From: Zymobacter sp047495495
Lineage (GTDB): Bacteria > Pseudomonadota > Gammaproteobacteria > Pseudomonadales > Halomonadaceae
Reading direction: 5' to 3'
Length of the DNA stretch: 64,000 nt
NCBI RefSeq assembly: GCF_047495495.1
Contig: NZ_CP179930.1
Coordinates: 620,001 to 684,000 of the forward strand
In this document: positions 41,061 to 50,326 of the stretch, piece by piece
Layout: every line of letters begins with the position of its first letter
How positions within the stretch are numbered: position 1 is the first letter of the stretch
Translations under genes and position numbers: made by a program
The notes under the pieces: model-generated
Told to the model about the DNA's origin: nothing
Seen by the model: only the letters and a program-made list of their open reading frames with translations
The model's database searches: none

Positions 41061-41179
41061 AAGCGTGTTTCATAACCTCAATACCCATGTCATTGAGGGG
41101 TCTCAAGCCACAATATTGCGGTAGAAACCGTCTATTTTAGAAACGGTAAAAGCAATCACTCAGGTTATGAAACAGCCTC
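41061..41179 (+). mobile_element. MITE-like element, copy 2
   Basis: A 119-bp element with ends AAGCGTGTTTCATAACCTCA and the complement of GAGGCTGTTTCATAACCTGA. It is flanked by TTA direct repeats (41058-41060 and 41180-41182). By eye it is about 85% identical to copies 1 and 3. It lies between the malic enzyme remnant and the AT-rich segment. Confidence 0.88.
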
Positions 41180-41182
41180 TTA

Positions 41183-41800
41183 TGGCGAATGGGCTCATTC
41201 AGAGCTTGCCGCATTAGGGTATGCCACCTTCGTTGTCTCCTAGGATTTGGTGATGTAGGCATGTCTGCAAGTAAGGCATCTGCTGCAAAGAACCTGATCC
41301 ATTAGAAACTCGGGCATCGGGCAAAAATGCCTTGGGTTGTAGCACTACATTTACAGAGCTCCGATTTTATTTACTCTTGTTTCTGTATTACCAAGATAAT
41401 AAGTCTATGAGCTTCTTTCAGAGAGAATATGTACCATTTACTTTTCTTTATGGACACCGCTTTAATAATGTTTTCTCGTTGCATTGTTCTTTTTATGCCT
41501 TTACGTAAAATATCTAAATATCACGACTAATATGGTTAATGTGTTAATTATTGGTGTCATTTCATTTTTATCGACGTATCTACTTTGAGTTTTTCTATCT
41601 TCTATTAATTATTTTTAGTTAGTCGATTACTTTTATTTTTAATTTCTTGTTGTATTTATTGATTATTTAATTTTACAATTTTTATTGTTTTTAATTTCTC
41701 TTTTTTAATAAATTACGTTTATGGTCTATCTAAACATTGGGTGTTTGGGAGAATAAGGTATACTTGCTGTCACTAGTGATACGGCGATTAGGGTTGGCAT
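41183..41800. other. Strongly AT-rich non-coding DNA
   Basis: From about 41380 to 41730 the sequence is dominated by T and A (for example TTTTTATTGTTTTTAATTTC) and contrasts sharply with the rest of the window. No frame is supported. The promoter of the flavoprotein gene should be at its 3' end. Confidence 0.6.
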
Positions 41801-42985
41801 ATGGATACTCAGTGGGATGTGGTTGTTATCGGAGCGGGTGCCTCTGGAATGATGTGTGCCGCTACAGCAGGCTATCGTGGCAAGAAAGTGCTGTTGCTCG
41901 ATCATGCTAACCGGCCCGGCAAAAAAATTCTGATGTCAGGTGGTGGGCGTTGTAATTTTACCAACCTTAATGCTACCCCGGATGATTATCGCTCCCATGA
42001 TCCCCATTTCTGCATTTCAGCTCTGAAGCGTTATACGCCTTATGATTTTCTCGAACTCGTGGAGCGTCATGACATTGATCATGTTGAAAAAGCGCCTGGG
42101 CAACTCTTCTGCCGTGACTCGGCAAAGCCCATCGTTGAGATGTTGACCACGGAGTGTGAGTGGGCTGGTGTTGCTTTGCAGTGTAGCGTGGGTGTTGATG
42201 CTGTAGCGCGTGATGGAGAGGGCTTCTGCCTTAAAACTACAGAAGGACAGTTGCGCACGACAAAGCTAGTTATCGCAACGGGTGGCTACTCTATCCCTAC
42301 CCTTGGGGCAACGGGCTTTGGTTTTGAGCTTGCACGTCAGTTCGGGCTAAAGGTGTGGGATACCCGCCCGGCTCTGGTGCCTTTTACATTGACATCACTG
42401 TGGAAAGAGCGCTTTGCCGCTTTGGCAGGTCTAGCCACTCTCGTGGATGTCCAATGTGGTGATGCGATAGTTCGAGGCGATGTTCTTCTGACTCATCGTG
42501 GGATTTCAGGTCCTGCTGTATTGGATATCTCCGGTGATTGGGTACCAGGGCAGGCTCTGAAGATTAACTGGTGGCCGGATAGTATTCTCTATGATGATCT
42601 GATTGAGTGGCGAGAAACGTCGCCTAGAAAGTCAGTGGTGACGATGCTATCCGAACGTTTGCCTAAGCGTTTAGCTCAGGCGCTTGTCCACTGGTTTTGT
42701 GAGAAAGATACGATACTGGCGGAATGCAGTAATGCTTATTTAAAGCAACTTAGTAGTGCTATTCAAGAATGTGAGTTGAAACCGGCGGGTACGGAAGGGT
42801 GGCGTACGGCGGAAGTGACATTAGGGGGAATTGATACCCGTTTAATCTCATCTAAAGATATGGGTGTTAAAACCATTCCCAATCTTTATTTTATAGGTGA
42901 AGTTCTCGATGTCACTGGGCGGTTAGGCGGGTTTAATTTTCAGTGGGCGTGGGCTTCTGGGGTGGCATGTGGGCAGGCCATATAA
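41801..42985 (+). CDS. HI0933/BaiN-family FAD-dependent oxidoreductase
   Basis: A 394-residue flavoprotein. The N-terminal dinucleotide-binding motif is VVVIGAGASGMMCAATAGYRGKKVLLLD, followed by the family signature GKKILMSGGGRCNFTN. Later motifs are LVIATGGYSIPTLGATGFGFELAR, THRGISGPAVLDIS and the C-terminal FAD motif FIGEVLDVTGRLGGFNFQWAWASG. Length is normal for YhiN/BaiN (about 400). Codon third positions are richer in A/T than in neighbouring housekeeping genes, which suggests transfer. The biochemical role of this family in most bacteria is unknown. Confidence 0.9.
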   Translation: MDTQWDVVVIGAGASGMMCAATAGYRGKKVLLLDHANRPGKKILMSGGGRCNFTNLNATPDDYRSHDPHFCISALKRYTPYDFLELVERHDIDHVEKAPGQLFCRDSAKPIVEMLTTECEWAGVALQCSVGVDAVARDGEGFCLKTTEGQLRTTKLVIATGGYSIPTLGATGFGFELARQFGLKVWDTRPALVPFTLTSLWKERFAALAGLATLVDVQCGDAIVRGDVLLTHRGISGPAVLDISGDWVPGQALKINWWPDSILYDDLIEWRETSPRKSVVTMLSERLPKRLAQALVHWFCEKDTILAECSNAYLKQLSSAIQECELKPAGTEGWRTAEVTLGGIDTRLISSKDMGVKTIPNLYFIGEVLDVTGRLGGFNFQWAWASGVACGQAI

Positions 42986-43006
42986 TTGCTACATATGATG
43001 AAAGAG

Positions 43007-43033
43007 GGCTGTAAAATAGGCATTTTTACAGCC
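43007..43033 (+). terminator. Terminator of the BaiN-like gene
   Basis: A 10-bp stem GGCTGTAAAA/TTTTACAGCC with a 7-nt loop lies 21 bases after the stop. The following T run is short (TTACTGC). Confidence 0.6.
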
Positions 43034-44090
43034 TTACTGCTAAAAAATAATGGCTTATACATAATCATAAAAGGTGTGTAATCTATGTTTTAGTTTTATA
43101 CAGACCAACGTCATCTGTTTTATTATTATATATGTGCCTTTAATTTTTATTTCGAAAATATATTTTTATACGACTATGAGCTGATTTTTTAATTGACGAG
43201 TGGATTTATTGTGGTCGGAATGAAAATTATAATTTATGAATTAATTATTTCATGAACATAATGTCATTGTTTTTTTATTTGTGAAGATTCTGTTTTGTTT
43301 CCATTAAATGAAAAATATATGTAATATTTGAAGATGATGCTTGCATCACTATAATCCTCCCTCACAATACTGCGTTGCCAGTTGCCAGTTGCCAGTTGCC
43401 AGTTGCCAGTTGCCAGTTGCCAGTTGCCAGTTGCCAGTTGCCAGTTGCCAGTTGCCAGTTGCCAGTTGCCAGTTGCCAGTTGCCAGTTGCCAGTTGCCAG
43501 TTGCCAGTTGCCAGTTGCCAGTTGCCAGTTGCCAGTTGCCAGTTGCCAGTTGCCAGTTGCCAGTTGCCAGTTGCCAGTTGCCAGTTGCCAGTTGCCAGTT
43601 GCCAGTTGCCAGTTGCCAGTTGCCAGTTGCCAGTTCTTGTACATTTTTTCTGTGAAGAATTCGATAACGGGGAATCGTTGCAAGAATATGGCACCTGGTA
43701 CCTATCTACGTTCCTTTTTGGAAAAATAAAATAGAGCGCTTGAATATTGGCGGCTATACGTTTACTGGCCCGTGAATTTTCAATCTTGAAGAACCTACTT
43801 TTTTTTGCGAAAAAAGCAGGAAGAGCACATTATGATTTGATGCAGGCCGATACAGCTACAATCATTGTCATTGCTGCTTAATAAGAATAGTTAAGAGTTT
43901 GGCACATAGCCTTACCGTTTAATGAATAGTGGTAACTGTTTGTTATTTTGGGGATAATGTGATAAAAATTAAGGTGAATATATTCAAGCGTGATTTTTTA
44001 TAGATAACAAGGCATCGTTTTGATTACTGTAATATAATAATGGAAGATGAACCATGATATGTAGAATCATAAAATTAGGTGGTGAAAAGC
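43034..44090. other. AT-rich intergenic region containing a heptamer array
   Basis: Apart from the 262-bp repeat at 43374-43635 I see only AT-rich non-coding DNA with stops in all frames. The apparent long frames across the array are by-products of a 7-bp repeat, which is open in several frames on both strands. Confidence 0.6.
43374..43635. repeat. Heptanucleotide microsatellite (GTTGCCA), about 37 copies
   Basis: An uninterrupted perfect array of the 7-mer GTTGCCA over 262 bases (37.4 units). All units are identical as shown. It could be read as a repeating ASCQLPV on the plus strand or NWQLATG on the minus strand, but no gene start or end supports translation. Confidence 0.98.
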
Positions 44091-44789
44091 ATGATGGATG
44101 TAATGGACTCTGGGTTTATATCCTTTTATAGGGATGCTGGATTTGGTCCTATCAATGATACTGTCTGTGTTCCAGAGGCTGCGATACGATATTATGAGTA
44201 CCGTTTACCTCGTAAACTAATAGAGTATTGGCGGTATTGGGGGTGGGCTGGTTTTGCCGATGGGTTATTCTGGCTTGTTAATCCGGCTGAATATGAGGAA
44301 GTCGTAGCCTTGTGGTTAGCAGGTTCTCCCTTTGAATACCGTGATCGCTACCATGTTATTGCGCGGTCGGCATTCGGTGAGCTTTTTCTGTGGGGGGAAA
44401 AAACAGCGGACAGTCTGACAATTCAAACTTTGTTTGGGCAGATATTCCCTGCTGATCGTAGTGATGATATTGGCTGTGGAAGTTCGCAGAATATGAATGT
44501 CCTGGTTCAGGAGTTCATGGCCACTCTATGCCGTTCCAATCTCGATATTCTTGACATTGATAATCAACCATTGTTCATGCCCCTGCGTGAGCGTTTGGGT
44601 TCTCTCCGTTCCGATGAAATGTATGGTCGTGCCCCTGCCTTTATTGAATGCGCCCCTTACCGCATTGAGCACTTCGCCCGCGTCCATGCCATCGCCCATA
44701 TGACGCACTTAGCCAAAGTTGGCGAGCGTCATATCATGCAAGATATGGGAGCTGTGTTAAAGCAATCCTATCTTGAAAACCTTATGTAG
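44091..44789 (+). CDS. GAD-like/DUF1851 protein, probable orphan T6SS-type immunity protein
   Basis: A 232-residue soluble protein. The N-terminal half matches the GAD-like domain: VPEAAIRYYEYRLPRKLIEYWRYWGWAGFADGLFWLVNPAEYEEVV, then YHVIARSAFGELFLWGEKTADSLTI. The C-terminal part (about 150-225) matches DUF1851: LFMPLRERLGSLRSDEMYGRAPA. This pair is the architecture of Tdi1, which neutralises a type VI DNase effector. No effector or T6SS gene is next to it. AGGTGG lies 8 bases before ATG 44091; GTG codons at 44079 and 44082 are alternatives. It is AT-rich and probably acquired. Confidence 0.8.
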   Translation: MMDVMDSGFISFYRDAGFGPINDTVCVPEAAIRYYEYRLPRKLIEYWRYWGWAGFADGLFWLVNPAEYEEVVALWLAGSPFEYRDRYHVIARSAFGELFLWGEKTADSLTIQTLFGQIFPADRSDDIGCGSSQNMNVLVQEFMATLCRSNLDILDIDNQPLFMPLRERLGSLRSDEMYGRAPAFIECAPYRIEHFARVHAIAHMTHLAKVGERHIMQDMGAVLKQSYLENLM

Positions 44790-45600
44790 AACCTGAATAG
44801 ACAGATAGCTAATCAGCTTTTATATATCCTAAGTTACACATGACTGAATAGGGCGACGGGCACTATTGATAAAATACGTCTTAGATATGCTATTGTGTTT
44901 TTTTACCACTACTGCAGTATGATGTGCCGTCATACATAATATGATTTTGATATTTTTTGTTTGATAATGTGCAACCGGTTTTTTGTACACTTGTTATAGT
45001 ATATAAATATAGGTACTAATTTTGGCCTGCTAGGTGATGATTATATTGAGCAGTAATATCACATAGAGACTCCAGAAATTAGCTAACACGGCAATAGGCT
45101 GACAAGAAGCTTTTGGGTAAAGTGGGGGATCGGTGAGCCCGTAAAAATGCTTCTGGCTGAGAGGGAATTAAATCATGCATTCATTGAATAGAGCATGATG
45201 CCTCTGAATTTTAATGATATTTATGGTGTCTAGGTTGTTCTGAGAAGATAGGCTTTTGCGAAGAGCGTATTGGCTCGCCATTGCTTTCGTATGACACGAG
45301 GATGGTGGCACGCTTGGTTCATACTTCTTCTAAAAGTGTAATGGAGGGCGACTATTATAGCTATCCAAGTATCGAGCCTATTTTCAGAGGATGATGAATT
45401 ACAGGTAGTGATTGTTATTTCCCAGCTGGGCAATAAATGAGCTATCGAGAAGCAGGCCTTAGCGCGTTGACCGATATAAAAAATGAATACACCACTTTCC
45501 CTAAAATAGCATTCAACCTTTATCCTATTGGAAATGTAATTTTCATTTTTTAATATAATATACTTGTTGCAATAATAATTTACTTTTTATAGGGTAATGT
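44790..45600. other. AT-rich non-coding region
   Basis: More than 800 bases with no supported gene. Short frames exist near 45230-45440 on both strands but lack ribosome sites and recognisable sequence; they may be decayed genes. The tract is very AT-rich at 44880-45020 and 45480-45600. Confidence 0.5.
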
Positions 45601-45686
45601 TTTCTTATTTCTTATTTCTTATTTCTTATTTCTTATTTCTTATTTCTTATTTCTTATTTCTTATTTCTTATTTCTTATTTCTTATT
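45601..45686. repeat. Heptanucleotide microsatellite (TTTCTTA), about 12 copies
   Basis: A perfect 7-mer array of 86 bases (12.3 units), all pyrimidine-rich on the plus strand. It is the second 7-bp array within 2.3 kb, with an unrelated sequence. Confidence 0.97.
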
Positions 45687-45747
45687 GCGGGAAAATTTTT
45701 GAATGGAATTCATTCATCCTTGCATAACGTACTGCTCGCGGGATAAG

Positions 45748-45776
45748 AAAGGCGCTTTCATGGGAAAGCGCCTTTT
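45748..45776 (-). terminator. Terminator of the yqjDEK cluster
   Basis: A 12-bp stem AAAGGCGCTTTC/GAAAGCGCCTTT with a 4-nt loop and T runs on both strands. It lies just past the yqjK-like stop codon. Confidence 0.85.
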
Positions 45777-45796
45777 GTCAGACAAACTGCTGATGG

Positions 45797-46114
45797 CTAT
45801 CGGTTGCGCAGGCGATTGAGCATGCCATGTGCGTTGCGGCCAACGGCATAGAGTGCAACCACTCGTTTCCCTAAGCGAAGTAGCTTGCTGGGGGAGCGGC
45901 GCAGTTGGCGTGCAAGCAGCAAACCGCCCACTACCAGTAGTGGTTTCTTCCACGCGGCCAGCTGAGCCATGCGCTGGTCGAAGCCTGCCGTTGCGCCGTA
46001 CCACTGCTGCGTTGCGCGAGCAAACTGTTGGCGTTCTAATGCGATGCGCCGCTCTAGTTGTTCACGCTGCTGCTTCAGCGAGCAGCGCTTTACAGTAGAG
46101 GCGTGGTGGCTCAT
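45797..46114 (-). CDS. yqjK: YqjK-like protein
   Basis: A 105-residue protein. A basic, glutamine-rich N-terminal helix (LKQQREQLERRIALERQQFARATQQWYG) is followed by a hydrophobic stretch WKKPLLVVGGLLLARQLRR and a basic tail. This is the YqjK pattern, and it is last in a yqjD-yqjE-yqjK order. Its start overlaps the yqjE stop by 4 bases. The molecular role is not established. Confidence 0.75.
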   Translation of the reverse strand: MSHHASTVKRCSLKQQREQLERRIALERQQFARATQQWYGATAGFDQRMAQLAAWKKPLLVVGGLLLARQLRRSPSKLLRLGKRVVALYAVGRNAHGMLNRLRNR

Positions 46115-46548
46115 TCGTCTCGCTCCTCACGCATGCGCTTGCCCATTTGCTGGGTGTTGATGTGCTGATTGATCTGTTCGGTATCTTCCGTCAGCCGCTG
46201 TAGTGTGGAGCGCAGCAGCGTTGGTTTTCGCGCTATCGACAGGGCGCGCCATCCCAGCAGCACTGCCAGTAACAGCAGCACACCCGCGGAGATGGCGATG
46301 GCTTCGAGGCGATAGGGCGTATCCCAGAAATAGACCGTGATCAGTAGCATCAGCATGCCAATGCCAAAGGCCGCCAGTAGCAGGGCTACAAAGACCATGA
46401 TCAGCAATGAGAACAGGCGAGCACGCTCTTCCTGTAACTCGACGACGGCTAGCCGGAGGCGAGTCGTGCCGGATTTCAACAAGAGCGTGACCAGTTCACG
46501 CGCTGCTGAAAAGGCGCGTGCAGCGGGCCCCTGTCGTCGATCGCTCAT
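46111..46548 (-). CDS. yqjE: YqjE-like membrane protein (phage holin family fold)
   Basis: A 145-residue protein with two membrane segments (LFSLLIMVFVALLLAAFGIGMLMLLITVYFW and LEAIAISAGVLLLLAVLLGW) and amphipathic ends. It belongs to the YqjE group, annotated as phage holin family though it is chromosomal. The start at 46548 (MSDRRQGP) overlaps the yqjD stop (ATGA). A longer upstream frame is not used. Confidence 0.8.
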   Translation of the reverse strand: MSDRRQGPAARAFSAARELVTLLLKSGTTRLRLAVVELQEERARLFSLLIMVFVALLLAAFGIGMLMLLITVYFWDTPYRLEAIAISAGVLLLLAVLLGWRALSIARKPTLLRSTLQRLTEDTEQINQHINTQQMGKRMREERDE

Positions 46549-46883
46549 CAGCGTCGTCCTGCAATCACACCAATAACCAGACCTACGGCTGCGCCGATAC
46601 CGATGCTGGTCCATGGGTTCTTGTGGACGAATTCATCTGCACAGGCAACGGAGTCGCGTCCTTTGTCACGCAGCTGTTCGCCTGCGTTGGCCAAGTAGTC
46701 CTTGGTATTGGCGACAAGGTGCTGGGCACGTTCACGCAGTGCGCTGACTTTTTCGTCGGCATCTTCGCTGCTGTTGCTGACGAATTCTTCGACGGTGCTG
46801 GACAGCTCGTTCAGCCGTTCCTTCAGTTCGTCGTAGCTCAGATCTGCCGTTTTGTCTTGAAAGTCATCCTGTTGACGAGACAT
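46548..46883 (-). CDS. yqjD: YqjD/ElaB-type ribosome-associated membrane anchor (DUF883)
   Basis: A 111-residue protein with a long acidic helical N-terminal part (LSYDELKERLNELSSTVEEFVSN) and a C-terminal membrane anchor (PWTSIGIGAAVGLVIGVIAGRR). This is the DUF883 layout. E. coli YqjD and ElaB bind ribosomes at the inner membrane in stationary phase. It is the first gene of the yqjDEK unit, with AGGAGG upstream of the ATG. Confidence 0.88.
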   Translation of the reverse strand: MSRQQDDFQDKTADLSYDELKERLNELSSTVEEFVSNSSEDADEKVSALRERAQHLVANTKDYLANAGEQLRDKGRDSVACADEFVHKNPWTSIGIGAAVGLVIGVIAGRR

Positions 46884-47079
46884 TGCCTATCCTCCTGATG
46901 GGAAAGTGTCATCTCCCAGCATAGACAAGAAATGATCGACATGTAAGGTGCGGGATGAAGGAGAGACGCATAAATGGGAACGGCGATGCGTGAAGGGGAG
47001 GGAAGTGCGCCAACCGTGTGGCTGGCGCAGGAAAAGAAAGAAAAAGGAAGATATGCACGCGCAGGTGAAACGTGGGTCT

Positions 47080-48849
47080 TTACAGGAATTCCGGGTTGAA
47101 GCTCAGGCCGATACCGATTCGGTTCACGCGCTGATCGTAGTCCACCATGCTTTCGCCATAGCCGTTGTAGTACTGGAGGTAGCCGTGGATCTTGTGCCAC
47201 ATCGGGAAGCTATAGTCGATCTGATGGCTGATCGTGCCCTGCATCGGGTTGCCGCGCAGCGTCCAAGTCACTTCCTGTTCATTGCGGCTGTAGCCCAGTG
47301 TGGCATCGGCATAGCCGAGGTAGTGCTCAATGTTGGGATTGTCATCGTCGTAGCGGGATTCGGGCACTCGCCACCAAGGACGTACCTTGAAATGCCAGTT
47401 GCCGTTCCTGAAATGACTTTCAAGGAAGATGCGGTTCCAGCTGCGCGATAGCTCGTCGGCGCGGCCGTTGGACTGGTGCACGAACCCGATGTCGTTATGC
47501 GTATTCTTCCATCCCCACAAGGTGCGCTTGCCATTGAGCGATAGGAACACGGTTGGTTCGTAGTTGGTCTCGCGGAACAGCGATGAGGCCTGGCGGTTAT
47601 AGGCCTGCCACCATGAGGTCTGTGTATAGGCACCGTACAGGTCGCCGTCGATGCCGAACGGTGACGACCAAAGATGTGCTTTCAGACTAATCTGGAATTT
47701 GTTTTCGGTGCTGTCGGGTGAGGCATCTGAACCCAGTTGGTCGAAGTGTTCGCGGTTCATCGGCGCAGAGTTGTAGCTGAGCGGCAGGATGTAGTTGCGT
47801 CGGTAGCTCGACAGGGCGAATGGGTTAGCGTCGTTGAGGCGCTCGAATACGTTGCGATGGTCGTTCCAGCCAATGGTGGTTTCTTCGGCTGTCTGTTCGC
47901 TGAAACTGCCGCCTGCTGCCCCCGGCACCAAGGGGTTGAAGCTAAAGCCAAGGCCGATGCGGTTGACGCGTCGATTGTAGTCGATCAGCGTTTCGCCATA
48001 GCCGTGATAGTACTGTACGTAGCCACGTACGCGACCGAACAGCGGAAAGGCATAGTCCAGCTGTTGACTGTAGCGGCCCTTGACGGGGTTAGCGCGCGTC
48101 AGCATGGATATTTCATGCCCTTGCGCGGTGGTATACATCACCGTGAAGTCGCCATACCCCAGATATTTTTCTATATCAGGGTTGTCGTCTTTCATGTTCG
48201 GTTCAGGCAGGCGGTACCACGGCATGAGGCTGAGCGTCCACGGCCCGCGCTGCAGGATACTTTCGACGTACAGTCTGTTCCAGCTGCGGGATAGGTCGCC
48301 GCCACGGCCATTCGACTGGTGAATAAGACCGACGCGGTTGAACGTGTTGGTCCAGCCGTAGAGGTGGGTGTCGTTATCGAAGCGCAGGAACAGTTCCGGC
48401 TCGTAGTTGGTCTCGCGGAACGGCGCGGAGTGCTTGTTGTAGGCCTGCCACAGTGAATACTGGGTGTACGCCAGAAACAGATCGCCATTATCGCCGAACA
48501 TGTCTTCGGCAAGGTTGACCTTGAGACTGATCTGGTACTTCAGTTCGTTGTGATCGGGTGAGCCGGCGACGACTTCATTGAACTGGCGCTGATTCGGCAG
48601 ATTGGTGTCGTAAGCAATCGGCAGAATGTAATTGCGGCGATAGGTCGATATCGCAAGCGGGTTGCTGTCTGCGGTGCGATCGTAGTAGCGGCTGAGGGCA
48701 CTGGTGTCAGTTGCCTGCTGCTTGAGCGCGGCATCTTTCTGTATGTCGGTGGCACTCTGTGCGTGGGCGCTCGTGGCACTGCTGGTTAGCAGGGCAGCAA
48801 CGCTTGTCAGCAGTGTGAATGAGTGCTTGCGAAAAAGCAGTGAGGTCAT
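47080..48849 (-). CDS. pldA: Tandem-duplicated outer-membrane phospholipase A (two fused OMPLA domains)
   Basis: The start at 48849 gives 589 residues, twice the usual OMPLA length (about 289). A signal peptide (residues 1-30, ending SAHA) precedes two complete OMPLA barrels, about 55-305 and 335-589, which share YRRNYILP, FRETNYEP, HQSNGR and LSRSWNR. By alignment to E. coli OMPLA (His142, Ser144, Asn156) the catalytic residues are His177, Ser179 and Asn191 in the first domain and His458, Ser460 and Asn472 in the second. The calcium-site serines equivalent to Ser106 and Ser152 are also kept in both (141/187 and 422/468). OMPLA normally works as a homodimer, so this chain may be a covalent dimer. 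Confidence 0.9.
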   Translation of the reverse strand: MTSLLFRKHSFTLLTSVAALLTSSATSAHAQSATDIQKDAALKQQATDTSALSRYYDRTADSNPLAISTYRRNYILPIAYDTNLPNQRQFNEVVAGSPDHNELKYQISLKVNLAEDMFGDNGDLFLAYTQYSLWQAYNKHSAPFRETNYEPELFLRFDNDTHLYGWTNTFNRVGLIHQSNGRGGDLSRSWNRLYVESILQRGPWTLSLMPWYRLPEPNMKDDNPDIEKYLGYGDFTVMYTTAQGHEISMLTRANPVKGRYSQQLDYAFPLFGRVRGYVQYYHGYGETLIDYNRRVNRIGLGFSFNPLVPGAAGGSFSEQTAEETTIGWNDHRNVFERLNDANPFALSSYRRNYILPLSYNSAPMNREHFDQLGSDASPDSTENKFQISLKAHLWSSPFGIDGDLYGAYTQTSWWQAYNRQASSLFRETNYEPTVFLSLNGKRTLWGWKNTHNDIGFVHQSNGRADELSRSWNRIFLESHFRNGNWHFKVRPWWRVPESRYDDDNPNIEHYLGYADATLGYSRNEQEVTWTLRGNPMQGTISHQIDYSFPMWHKIHGYLQYYNGYGESMVDYDQRVNRIGIGLSFNPEFL

Positions 48850-49139
48850 GCGATGACATCCAGATTTTTTGTCTCGGTGCGAGTAAGCTGACAGCAAGGG
48901 CGTAAAGAAGAATACGTCTCGTTTCGCTTTGTGCCGGCTACGCCACCCGCAGTGTATCAGTACCCATGGGGATGAGCGCACATCATCTCCGAAAAAAAAG
49001 CGTCGTGCTGTGAATGGCTGTAACACTGTGTAGGGCCTGAATGTGCGTCATGTGGCGACATGAAGCGGCCTTCCGCTATCTTTCTTTGCCGCTGGTATGG
49101 TAAGGACTTCCATGATGAACAATGCACAAGGACTGGATT

Positions 49140-50177
<1,038 letters not shown>

Positions 50178-50326
50178 GGCATCGTGTGTTCGGCGTGACG
50201 CGGTGGCGCATTGTGTGATGAGATAGAACACTGTCGGAGCGGCGTTTCCCAGAAGGGGACGTCGCTCCAATGCTATGCTGGCAGACGTTGCCATATCTAC
50301 GCTGTTCATCAAGGGAGACACGTTAC

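Noticed and set aside
40853..41140. A 95-codon plus-strand frame behind the rrn operon
   Set aside because: It reads antisense through the malic enzyme remnant and then into MITE copy 2. It has no ribosome site and no family features.
43374..43635. CRISPR array at the heptamer repeat
   Set aside because: There are no spacers: the 7-bp units are directly contiguous, and no cas gene is present.
43264..43734. Long open frames on both strands across the heptamer array (repeating ASCQLPV or NWQLATG)
   Set aside because: A 7-bp repeat without stops is open in several frames by construction. There are no ribosome sites, and the frames end soon after the array.
45230..45433. A minus-strand frame of 67 codons, and plus-strand frames in the same place, as a decayed gene
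   Set aside because: No frame has a ribosome site or sequence I can relate to a family. The area is best left as non-coding.
46111..46614. Calling the YqjE-like gene a phage holin and the region a prophage
   Set aside because: The holin label is only a family name. The gene is in the standard chromosomal yqjD-yqjE-yqjK order, and no phage genes are nearby.
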